From Paracidovorax valerianellae (GTDB lineage Bacteria; Pseudomonadota; Gammaproteobacteria; Burkholderiales; Burkholderiaceae_C), in NCBI RefSeq assembly GCF_900102625.1, contig NZ_FMZC01000004.1, positions 1 through 64,000 on the forward strand: a DNA stretch of 64,000 nt. Reading direction: 5' to 3'. The first letter of the stretch is position 1, and every line of letters begins with the position of its first letter. The notes under the pieces were generated by a model, which saw nothing but the letters and a program-made list of their open reading frames with translations, was not told the DNA's origin and did no database searches. Below are positions 43,188-51,224 of this stretch, one piece after another. The position numbers were made by a program, and so were the translations under genes.

Positions 43188-44494
43188 CCGTGCGCTCCTG
43201 GGGCCGGCTGAGCGCCGACGAGCACGACGTGCGCGTGCTGGCGGAGCGCCCGCTGGCCCAGCTGCCGCGTGAGCCCGGCCAGCACGGCCTGGCGTTCGGC
43301 ATGGGCCGCAGCTACGGTGACGTGTGCCTTAACCCCGGCGGCACGCTGTGGTCCCTGCGCGGCCTGGACCGCTTCATCGCCTGGGACGAAGCCACCGGCG
43401 AGCTGACCTGCGAAGCCGGCATGCTGCTGCGCGACATTCAGCGCACCTTCGTGCCACGTGGCTGGATGCTGCCCGTGACGCCGGGCACCCAGTTGGCCAC
43501 GGTGGGCGGTGCCATCGCCAACGATGTGCACGGCAAGAACCACCACGTGCACGGCTCGTTCGGCGATCACGTGCAGGAGTTGCGGCTGCTGCGCACCGAC
43601 GGCCTGTCGATCCGCTGCGGGCCACAACTGCACCCGGAATGGTTCGCCGCCACCGTGGGAGGACTGGGCCTGACCGGCGTGGTCACCCAGGCCACGCTGC
43701 GGCTGCGGCGGGTGCCAGGCCCCTGGCTGGACACCGAGACCCTGCCCTACGGATCGCTGGGCGAATTCTTCGCCCTGGCCGATGCGTCCGAGGCCGACTG
43801 GGAGCACACCGTCTCGTGGATCGACTGCCTCTCGGGCGCCCGGGCGGGGGGCACGCGCGGCATCTTCCTGCGGGCCAACGCCGCGCCGCCCGAATCCCAG
43901 CACGGCCCCGGACCGAAAGACCGCCAGCGCACCGTGCCGTTCGCCCCCCCGGTTTCGCTCGTCAACCGGCTGAGCCTGCGCCCCTTCAACGCGGCGTACT
44001 ACCACCTGAACCGGCGCCGCGCGGGTCGTGCGCTGCAGCACTACGAACCCTTTTCCTACCCGCTGGACAACCTGCAGGAGTGGAACCGCATCTACGGCCG
44101 CCGGGGCTTCTACCAATACCAATGCGTGGTGCCCCGCCCGCACGGGCCGGACGCCGTGGGCGCGCTGCTGCGCGAGATCACCGCGTCGGGCCAGGGCAGC
44201 TTCCTGGGCGTGCTCAAGACCTTCGGCGACCGCGAAGCGGTGGGCCTGCTGAGTTTTCCGCAGCCGGGCGTCACGCTGGCTCTCGACTTTCCCAACCTGG
44301 GCGATCGCACCTTGCGGCTGTTCGACCGGCTCGATGCCGTGGTCGCCCAGGCCGGCGGGCGGCTGTACCCGGCCAAGGATGCGCGCATGCCGCGCGACCT
44401 GTTCGAGGCCGGCTACCCCAAGCTGGCCCAGTTCCTTCCGTACCGCGACCCGAATATCCGGTCGGCGATGTCGCTGCGCCTCCTGGGCGACTGA
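43181..44494 (+). CDS. DprE1-like FAD oxidase (decaprenyl-phosphoryl-ribose 2'-oxidase type)
   Basis: 437 residues of the VAO/PCMH family, strikingly like mycobacterial DprE1: FGMGRSYGDVCLN, VTPGTQLATVGGAIANDVHG, GKNHHVHGSFGDHV and the late LYPAKDAR. The lysine matching Mtb Lys418 is K399. The benzothiazinone-target Cys387 (NICVDFP) aligns with A367 here (TLALDFP). It should oxidise the 2'-OH of polyprenyl-phosphoryl-ribose. GTG 43181 overlaps the UbiA stop; a GTG at 43190 is an alternative. Confidence 0.88.
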   Translation: MVAVRSWGRLSADEHDVRVLAERPLAQLPREPGQHGLAFGMGRSYGDVCLNPGGTLWSLRGLDRFIAWDEATGELTCEAGMLLRDIQRTFVPRGWMLPVTPGTQLATVGGAIANDVHGKNHHVHGSFGDHVQELRLLRTDGLSIRCGPQLHPEWFAATVGGLGLTGVVTQATLRLRRVPGPWLDTETLPYGSLGEFFALADASEADWEHTVSWIDCLSGARAGGTRGIFLRANAAPPESQHGPGPKDRQRTVPFAPPVSLVNRLSLRPFNAAYYHLNRRRAGRALQHYEPFSYPLDNLQEWNRIYGRRGFYQYQCVVPRPHGPDAVGALLREITASGQGSFLGVLKTFGDREAVGLLSFPQPGVTLALDFPNLGDRTLRLFDRLDAVVAQAGGRLYPAKDARMPRDLFEAGYPKLAQFLPYRDPNIRSAMSLRLLGD

Positions 44495-44545
44495 CCGGCG
44501 CGCTCCTTTCCACAACAAAAACGAACGAACGATTCCACCGCCAAC

Positions 44546-45313
44546 ATGCAAAACAACCACAACGGATCGCAGACCATCGCGATCGTCGGCGCCACGTCGC
44601 TGATCGCCCAACACTGCGCACGCCAATGGCTGCAAGCCGGCGGCATCGGGCGGATGGTGCTCGTGGGCCGCGACGCGGCTCGGCTGCAGGGTGTGGCCGA
44701 CGACCTGCAGGTGCGCCAGCCCCAGGCCCGCATCGACGTGCTGGCCGGCGACGTCACGCAGGCCGCGTCCATCGCCGCGCTGGTGCAGCACCTGGCGGCC
44801 CAGGGCGTGCCGGACGTGGTGCTGATCGCCCACGGCAGCCTGCCCGACCAGTCGCAGTGCCAGAACGATCTGGCCAGCGCCGAGCAGGCCATGGCCGTCA
44901 ACGGCCTGTCGCCCGTGCTGTGCGCCGAGGCCTTCGCCGGCGCGATGCTGGCGGCCGGGCACGGCACGATCGGAATCATCGGCTCGGTGGCCGGCGACCG
45001 CGGGCGCAAGTCCAATTACGTCTACGGCGCCGCCAAGGGCCTGGTGGAGCGCTATGCCGAAGGCCTGCAGCACCGCCTGGCGGGCACGGCCGTCAAGGTG
45101 GTGCTGGTCAAGCCCGGACCGACCGACACGCCGATGACGGCGCACCTCAAGGCACGCGGCGCCAAGCTGGCCAGCGTGGAGCAGGTGGCCCAGGCCGTCG
45201 TGCGCGGCATGGCCCGCGGCACGCCCGTGGTCTACGCCCCCGCGAAATGGGCGCTGATCATGGCCGTGATCCGCAACCTGCCCCGCGCCATCTTCCACAA
45301 GATGGACATCTGA
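44546..45313 (+). CDS. DprE2-like SDR (keto-arabinose reductase type)
   Basis: 255 residues, short-chain dehydrogenase. The nucleotide-binding turn is IAIVGATSLIAQH, the catalytic YVYGAAKG holds the Tyr and Lys, and the C-terminus VVYAPAKWALIMAVIRNLPRAI resembles the DprE2 tail. It would reduce the 2'-keto intermediate with NADPH and thus complete epimerisation of the ribosyl to the arabinosyl lipid. Follows the oxidase gene by 51 bases. Confidence 0.87.
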   Translation: MQNNHNGSQTIAIVGATSLIAQHCARQWLQAGGIGRMVLVGRDAARLQGVADDLQVRQPQARIDVLAGDVTQAASIAALVQHLAAQGVPDVVLIAHGSLPDQSQCQNDLASAEQAMAVNGLSPVLCAEAFAGAMLAAGHGTIGIIGSVAGDRGRKSNYVYGAAKGLVERYAEGLQHRLAGTAVKVVLVKPGPTDTPMTAHLKARGAKLASVEQVAQAVVRGMARGTPVVYAPAKWALIMAVIRNLPRAIFHKMDI

Positions 45314-45316
45314 GCC

Positions 45317-47041
45317 ATGCGGTGGACCCCTGAACGCCGCCGCCTCTGGGCGGCGGTGGCCCTTGCGGGCTATGCGGCGCTGTTCGCGCTGGTCACGGCC
45401 GTGGCGGCCTGGCGCACTTTCACGTCCGTTCCGATCTGGGACATGTGGGGCGCGGTGGACTTCTATGCCGACATGCGCGACGGCGGTGGGTGGCAGGCCT
45501 GGTGGAGGCTTTTCAACGAGCACCGCATCGTGCTGTCCAAGGCGCTGTTCTGGATGGAATACCGCTGGTTCGGCGGCACGCAAGCCTTCCTGATCGCAGT
45601 CAACTACCTGCTGGTGGCAGGCAGCATCGCCACGTTCTGGGCCTTCCTGAAGGCGCGGGTGGGGCCCATGCCCCGCACCACGGCGGTATCGGCCCTGGTG
45701 CTGCTGTCCGTCTGGCTTCTGTCGTGGATCCAGCAGGAAAACCTCACCTGGGCGTTCCAGAGCCAGTTCTTCCTGGCCCAGTCGCTGCCGCTGGCCGGGC
45801 TGTACTGCCTGTACCGCGCCACGCAGGCGACGCAGGGCACGCGATGGCACGATGAGCGCTGGTTCATCGGTGGCTGCGCGCTCGGCGTGCTGAGCATCGG
45901 CACCATGGCCAACGGCATCATGGCGCTGCCCATGATGGCGCTGTACGCCGCCGTGGTGCGCATGGGCTGGCGCCGCACGGCGGTGCTGGCGGTGCTGGCC
46001 GCGCTGGGCGTCGGCATCTACATGGCGGACTTCGTCGCGCCGACGCCCCGGCCCGGCCTGCTGGCCGTGCTCATGAGCCGGCCGCTGGGCATGCTGCAGT
46101 ACACGCTGCAGTACCTGGGCAGCCCGTTCCAGCACCTGAGCCGGCACATGGAGTCGATGTGGATCAGCCAGGCCTTCGGCGTGCTGTTCACGGGGCTGAC
46201 GCTGGCCCGGCTGGTGCCCGCACTGCGCGCCCCACGCGCCCATGCGCTGGATCTGTCGCTGCTGACCTTCGTCGCCTTCGTGGCAGGCATTGCCTTCGCC
46301 ACAGCCAGCGGGCGCCTGCAACTCAGCATGGAAGGTTCGCTGTCCAGTCGTTACACCACGCCCACGATGATGGCCTGGGCCGCCCTGGGCGTGCTGTACG
46401 CGCCCCGCCTGATGGCCCTGCGCGGCCTCGCCAGGGCCGGCGCCACGCTGCTGCTGGTCGTCGTGCTGGCCCAGATGCTGGCGATACAGGCGCGCGAAAC
46501 CAAGCGCACCGACATTGCCCACCTGCGCATGACCGGCGCCCTCGCACTGGCGATGGGCGTGCACGACGAACGCCGCATCGGCATGCTGATCTGGGACCGC
46601 CACCTGGGCGAGCTCATCGTCGCCAAGGCAGTGCGACACGGCCATTCGATCTTCGGCCAGCCTCCGCTCTCCGACGCCGCCACGGCGCTGGGCTCCCGCC
46701 TGGACGTGCCGCCCGCCCGCTGCACCGCCTTCGTGGACTGGGTGCAACGCGTGCCGGGCGATCCGCGCTTCGTCGCGGTGAGCGGCGCGCTGCTGCCCGA
46801 GGGCGACGGCCCCCCGCCCGAATCGATGCGCCTCGTCGCTGCCGACGGCACGGTGGTGGGCATGGGCGTGCCCCACCGCTGGCGCAAGATGAGCGCACCG
46901 GGCGGCGTTGGCGCACCGGCGCGCTACCTGACCTTCACCGCCTATCTGCAGGCGACGCCCGAGACACTGCCGGCCGACGTGACGCTGACCGCGCCCGGCA
47001 CTGCCTGCTCGGTGGCCCTCAAGGTGCCGCAGCCGCAATGA
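45317..47041 (+). CDS. Large polytopic membrane protein, GT-C-like (possible arabinosyltransferase)
   Basis: 574 residues. Roughly ten membrane segments cover the first ~400, with the loop after the first segment carrying FTSVPIWDMWGAVDFYADM and WWRLFNEHRIVLSKALFWME, a typical position for the acidic motif of lipid-sugar-dependent GT-C enzymes. A ~170-residue soluble C-terminal domain follows. No named family recognised. Its place directly after the DprE1/DprE2-type genes suggests use of polyprenyl-phosphoryl-arabinose as donor. It starts three bases after the SDR stop. Confidence 0.65.
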   Translation: MRWTPERRRLWAAVALAGYAALFALVTAVAAWRTFTSVPIWDMWGAVDFYADMRDGGGWQAWWRLFNEHRIVLSKALFWMEYRWFGGTQAFLIAVNYLLVAGSIATFWAFLKARVGPMPRTTAVSALVLLSVWLLSWIQQENLTWAFQSQFFLAQSLPLAGLYCLYRATQATQGTRWHDERWFIGGCALGVLSIGTMANGIMALPMMALYAAVVRMGWRRTAVLAVLAALGVGIYMADFVAPTPRPGLLAVLMSRPLGMLQYTLQYLGSPFQHLSRHMESMWISQAFGVLFTGLTLARLVPALRAPRAHALDLSLLTFVAFVAGIAFATASGRLQLSMEGSLSSRYTTPTMMAWAALGVLYAPRLMALRGLARAGATLLLVVVLAQMLAIQARETKRTDIAHLRMTGALALAMGVHDERRIGMLIWDRHLGELIVAKAVRHGHSIFGQPPLSDAATALGSRLDVPPARCTAFVDWVQRVPGDPRFVAVSGALLPEGDGPPPESMRLVAADGTVVGMGVPHRWRKMSAPGGVGAPARYLTFTAYLQATPETLPADVTLTAPGTACSVALKVPQPQ

Positions 47042-48024
47042 GTGCGCCCTCCAATCTCCCAGACATCGCTGAGAAAAAGACTCCCATGAAGAACGCCAAA
47101 ATCATCCTGCCGGGAGGCGCTGGCCTCGTGGGCCAGAACCTCGTGGCCCATCTGAAGCTGCACGGCTATCACAACCTCGTCGTGCTGGACAAGCACACGA
47201 GCAACCTCGCCATCCTGCGGCAGGTGCACCCGGACATCGTGGCCGAGGACGCCGACCTGGCCGAGCCCGGCACGTGGGAGCGCCATTTCGAAGGCGCTGA
47301 CGTGGTGGTCATGCTGCAGGCGCAGATCGGCGCGCCGCAGGCAGATCCCTTCGTGCGCAACAACCTCACCTCCACGGGCCGCATCCTCGAACTGATCCAG
47401 CGGCACCGCATCGCGCAGACCGTGCACATCAGCTCTTCGGTGGTCGAATCGGTCGCCCAGGACCACTACACCGAGACCAAGCGCGCCCAGGAAAAGATGG
47501 TGCTGGACAGCGGCATTCCCTGCGTGGTGCTGCGGCCCACGCTGATGTTCGGCTGGTTCGACCGCAAGCATCTGGGCTGGCTGTCGCGCTTCATGCGCAA
47601 GGTGCCGGTGTTTCCCATTCCAGGCAGCGGCCGCTACATGCGCCAGCCACTCTATGCGGCGGATTTCTGCCGCATCATCGTGCGCTGCATCGAAGAGCGC
47701 CGCGTGGGCGGCGTGTTCAACATCACGGGGCTGGAGAAGGTGGACTACATCGACATCATTCGCCAGATCAAGGCAGCGACCGGCGCGGGCGCTTGGATCG
47801 TGAAGATTCCCTACGGCCTCTTTTCTCTGCTGCTCAAGGTCTGGGCGCTGTTCGACAAGGACCCGCCCTTCACCGCCGACCAGCTCAAGGCACTCGTCGC
47901 CCACGACGAGTTCGAGGTGATCGACTGGCCCGGCATCTTCGGCGTGCGCGCCACCCCGTTTGCCGAGGCCATCCACGAAACGTTCAACCACCCGGAATAC
48001 AGCCGCGTGGTGCTGGAGTTCTGA
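47038..48024 (+). CDS. NAD-dependent epimerase/dehydratase (extended SDR)
   Basis: 328 residues. Rossmann start [27 protein letters not shown] with downstream [12 protein letters not shown] (YxxxK) and a sugar-epimerase-like C-terminal half. It may modify a lipid-linked or nucleotide sugar. ATG 47038 overlaps the stop of the GT-C-like gene (ATGA); an internal ATG at 47086 ([11 protein letters not shown]) is an alternative and fits the fold better. Confidence 0.8.
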   Translation: MSAPSNLPDIAEKKTPMKNAKIILPGGAGLVGQNLVAHLKLHGYHNLVVLDKHTSNLAILRQVHPDIVAEDADLAEPGTWERHFEGADVVVMLQAQIGAPQADPFVRNNLTSTGRILELIQRHRIAQTVHISSSVVESVAQDHYTETKRAQEKMVLDSGIPCVVLRPTLMFGWFDRKHLGWLSRFMRKVPVFPIPGSGRYMRQPLYAADFCRIIVRCIEERRVGGVFNITGLEKVDYIDIIRQIKAATGAGAWIVKIPYGLFSLLLKVWALFDKDPPFTADQLKALVAHDEFEVIDWPGIFGVRATPFAEAIHETFNHPEYSRVVLEF

Positions 48025-49364
48025 TGAGCGCGCAGCCCTCCTCTTCTGCCGCATCCACGGCCGCCACTCCCGGCCAGCGCATCGCCGTGCTGGGCGCCGG
48101 CCCCATGGGCCTGGCCGTGGCCTACCAACTGGCGCGCGACGGCCACCGGCCCGTGGTCTTCGAGGCCGATGACCGCGTGGGCGGCATGACGGCGATGTTC
48201 GATTTCGACGGCCTGCCCATCGAGCGCTACTACCACTTCCACTGCACCTCCGACCACGCCTTCCTGCAGATGCTGGACGAGCTGGGCCTCAAGGACAAGA
48301 TGCGCTGGCGCGAAACGCGCATGGGCTACTGGTTCCAAAAGCGCCTGCAGCCCTGGGGCAACCCGGTGGCGCTGCTGCGCTTTCAGGGCCTGGGCCTGAT
48401 CGCCAAGTTCCGCTACGGCCTGCATGCGTTCCTGTCCACCAAGCGCACCGACTGGAAGCCCCTGGACGGCGAAGAGGCCACGGCCTGGATCCGCCGCTGG
48501 GTGGGCAAGGAAGCCTACGAAGTGCTGTGGCGGCGCCTGTTCGACTACAAGTTCTACGACCATGCCGGCAACCTGTCGGCCGCGTGGATCTGGAGCCGCA
48601 TCCGCCGCATCGGCCGCTCGCGCTACAGCCTCATGCGCGAACAGCTCGGCCACCTGGACGGCGGCTCGGCCACCCTGCTGGACGGCATGGTGGCGGACAT
48701 CCGCAGCCACGGCGGCGAAATCCGCCTGTCCACGCCGGTCACCCGCGTGCGCATGGACGGCACCCGCGTGCAGGGCGTGGAAACCGCGCAGGGCTTCGAG
48801 GCCTTCGACAAGGTGGTGAGCACCATCCCCCTGCCCTACGTACCCCGCACCATGCCCGACCTGCCGCCCGCCCTGCTGGCGCAGTACGGCGCGCTGCAGA
48901 ACATCGCCGTGGTCTGCGTGATCGCCAAGCTGCGCAAGCCCCTCACCGGCAACTTCTGGCTCAACGTGAACGACCCGGACATGGACATTCCCGGCCTCGT
49001 CGAATACAGCAACCTGCGGCCGCTGCAGGAGTCGGTGGTGTACGTGCCCTTCTACATGCCGGGCGAGCATCCCAAGTTCGCCGAGCCCGACGCGGCCTTC
49101 CTCGACAAGGTGCGCCGCTACCTGAAAACCATCAACCCGAAGCTGCAGGACGACGACTTCCTGGCCCTGCGCGCCAGCCGCTACCGCTACGCGCAGCCCA
49201 TCTGCCCACCCAACTACCTGGAGAGCCTGCCGCCCGTGCAACTGCCCGTGCGCGGCCTGTGGGTGGCCGACACGTCCTACTACTACCCCGAGGACCGCGG
49301 CATTTCGGAAAGCATCGGCTTCGGGCGGCAGATGGCCGCGCAGGCGGCTGCGGCGCGCGTGTAG
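48024..49364 (+). CDS. FAD-dependent oxidoreductase, UDP-galactopyranose-mutase/amine-oxidase-like
   Basis: 446 residues. The dinucleotide fold [21 protein letters not shown] and [11 protein letters not shown] lead into a flavin amine-oxidase/UGM-like fold; the C-terminus carries [19 protein letters not shown]. Such proteins occur in polysaccharide clusters. It could form a furanose or oxidise a lipid-linked intermediate; the substrate is not known. Its ATG overlaps the epimerase stop (TGATG). Confidence 0.8.
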   Translation: MSAQPSSSAASTAATPGQRIAVLGAGPMGLAVAYQLARDGHRPVVFEADDRVGGMTAMFDFDGLPIERYYHFHCTSDHAFLQMLDELGLKDKMRWRETRMGYWFQKRLQPWGNPVALLRFQGLGLIAKFRYGLHAFLSTKRTDWKPLDGEEATAWIRRWVGKEAYEVLWRRLFDYKFYDHAGNLSAAWIWSRIRRIGRSRYSLMREQLGHLDGGSATLLDGMVADIRSHGGEIRLSTPVTRVRMDGTRVQGVETAQGFEAFDKVVSTIPLPYVPRTMPDLPPALLAQYGALQNIAVVCVIAKLRKPLTGNFWLNVNDPDMDIPGLVEYSNLRPLQESVVYVPFYMPGEHPKFAEPDAAFLDKVRRYLKTINPKLQDDDFLALRASRYRYAQPICPPNYLESLPPVQLPVRGLWVADTSYYYPEDRGISESIGFGRQMAAQAAAARV

Positions 49365-49376
49365 GCACGGCCCATC

Positions 49377-49787
49377 ATGCTCGCCCAGTTCCGATCCCGG
49401 CAGTTCGTGGCCTTCCTGGTCACCGGCGGCGTGGCTGCGCTCGCCAACTTCATCGCGCGCATCGTGCTCAACCAGTGGATGCCGTTTTCCTATGCCGTGG
49501 TGCTGGCCTACGGCGTGGGCATGGTCACGGCCTTTCTGCTGGCGCGCGCCTTCGTGTTCCAGGGCAGCCAGCAGTCGGTGCACAAATCCGCCGCGTTCTT
49601 CGTGCTGGTGAACCTCGTCGCCGTGGCGCAGACCTGGGCCGTGAGCGTGCTGCTGGCGCGCCAGGTGCTGCCGGCGCTGGGCGTGACCGCCTTCGTGCCC
49701 GAGATCGCCCATGCCGTGGGCGTGGCGGTACCGGTGTTCACCAGCTACCTGGGCCACAAGCGCTGGTCCTTCGCCGACCGCGCATGA
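49377..49787 (+). CDS. GtrA-family membrane protein
   Basis: 136 residues, four membrane segments, GtrA family: FVAFLVTGGVAALANFIARI and the late FTSYLGHKRWSF. GtrA proteins are thought to move or present lipid-linked sugars. The mycobacterial dprE1/dprE2 locus also carries a GtrA-like protein (Rv3789). Overlaps the next gene by ATGA (49784-49787). Confidence 0.88.
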   Translation: MLAQFRSRQFVAFLVTGGVAALANFIARIVLNQWMPFSYAVVLAYGVGMVTAFLLARAFVFQGSQQSVHKSAAFFVLVNLVAVAQTWAVSVLLARQVLPALGVTAFVPEIAHAVGVAVPVFTSYLGHKRWSFADRA

Positions 49788-50713
49788 AGCCGGGCCACGC
49801 CGTCGCTGCGGCCGGGGCCTGCACGGCGGCCTACGTGGCGGCCCTGGCCTGGGCCGACGCGCGCAACCAGGTCTTCGCGCAGCTGCCGCAGGTGTTCGCG
49901 TGGATGCCGTCCATGGCGGCCATCGCCTTCGCCTCTTACCTGCTGCGCTACCTGCGCTGGCGCTGGCTGCTGGCGCGTGCGGGGCATACCGTGCCCTGGG
50001 GCGCCGGTTTTCTCGGGTACCTGTCGGGCTTCGCCTTCACCGCCACCCCCGGCAAGGTGGGCGAGCTGGTGCGCGTGCGCTATTTCGCACGCCATGGCGT
50101 GCCGGCCGCGCGCACCGTTTCGGCCTTCGTGTACGAGCGTGCGTTCGACCTGCTGTGCGTGGTGCTGCTGGCGGCGCTGGCCATCCCCGCGCTGCCGCTG
50201 TTCGCGGTTTTGGTGGCTTTCGTGGCGGGCATGATCGGCGCCGTCGTGGTGGTGGCGGCGAGGCCGTCCTGGCTGCTTCGCAGTGCCGCCTGGCTGCGCC
50301 GCCGCGGCTGGCCTCGCGTATCGCGCGCGGTGCGGGCCTTGGCCATGGGGCTGGCGGGCTGCAAGGCATGGCTGCATCCGCTGGACCTGGGGCTGTCTCT
50401 GGGCCTGGGCCTGGCGGCGTGGGGCATGGTGGCCTTGTCGTTCGCCTGGCTGCTGCACGGGCTGGGCATCGACCTGCCCTGGCGCGATGCGGCCTCCCTC
50501 TACCCCACCGCCATGCTGGCCGGCGCCGCCTCCATGCTGCCCGCGGGCATCGGCACCACCGAGGCCACCCTGGTCGCCCTGCTGGCGCTGCAGGCCGTGC
50601 CGATCGGCCTCGGCACGCTGGCCGCCGTGGGCATTCGCGTGGCCACGCTGTGGTTCGCGGTGCTGTGCGGCTTCGCAGCGATCGCGGTGCTGGAGCGCCG
50701 GCGCGGGCCTTGA
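49784..50713 (+). CDS. UPF0104/LPG-synthase-TM-like membrane protein (flippase-like)
   Basis: 309 residues with about eight membrane segments. Family motifs: YLLRYLRWRWLLARAG, GFAFTATPGKVGELVRVRYF, VYERAFDLLCV and MLPAGIGTTEATLVALL. These proteins resemble the membrane half of MprF and are often found with polyprenyl-linked sugar genes. A role in moving the arabinose lipid is inferred from context. Last gene of the run. Confidence 0.85.
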   Translation: MKPGHAVAAAGACTAAYVAALAWADARNQVFAQLPQVFAWMPSMAAIAFASYLLRYLRWRWLLARAGHTVPWGAGFLGYLSGFAFTATPGKVGELVRVRYFARHGVPAARTVSAFVYERAFDLLCVVLLAALAIPALPLFAVLVAFVAGMIGAVVVVAARPSWLLRSAAWLRRRGWPRVSRAVRALAMGLAGCKAWLHPLDLGLSLGLGLAAWGMVALSFAWLLHGLGIDLPWRDAASLYPTAMLAGAASMLPAGIGTTEATLVALLALQAVPIGLGTLAAVGIRVATLWFAVLCGFAAIAVLERRRGP

Positions 50714-51224
50714 ACCCACCGGCCCTTCGGCCTCTGCCTGCGGAACGACACTTCCCATTCGTTTTCCGCCACTGATCTTTGGTGTGTATTGGCACGCAGT
50801 CTGCGTTGCTGCATGGCGCCACCGACCTTAGAAATTGCATCACTGATCTTCAGTGGGGCTAACCCCCCAGCAACCCTGGACCAGTCCCTCTGCCGACCTC
50901 GCCTGGGAACAGCGATGTCTTGGCCCGCGCATGGCGATGGATCGCATGCCCTGCGCGCCGTCCCTCAAATTCACCAATTTCAGGTAACGACAAAGAAGAC
51001 AACCTCTCGTAGCATCTTCGGTTGTTCGCTTAAGCGCCCCCTTTCAAACCCGGTCTTCGACACCGCTGTGCCATGACCCGGTGTTTTGTCGCAGAAACGC
51101 TCCCAACGCACCCGTTGGGATTTCCGGTCAAGGGGGCGGGGGCTTGCTGACACCTCAAGCACTGGTCTGTGTCGCACAGCTTTGCCTCCTCCATGTACAG
51201 AAACAAGTCCGAAGGACTCCGAAA
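50714..51224. other. Intergenic region before the Kelch protein gene
   Basis: 511 bases with no convincing gene. It holds an 8-bp stem-loop (TCCCAACG 51101-51108, CGTTGGGA 51113-51120) about 105 bases upstream of the Kelch gene. The rest (50770-51060) is lower in GC and lacks a recognised promoter or regulatory RNA. Confidence 0.5.

Noticed and set aside
43567-43580. Extra CACGTG as a fifth parS
   Set aside because: Only the CACGTG core matches; the flanks of the GTTTCACGTGAAAC consensus are missing.
42935-47038. A 1367-codon open frame antisense to the arabinose-type operon
   Set aside because: It is an artefact of high third-position GC opposite real genes. Its translation is compositionally biased (Ala/Gln/His/Gly/Arg) and shows no domain.
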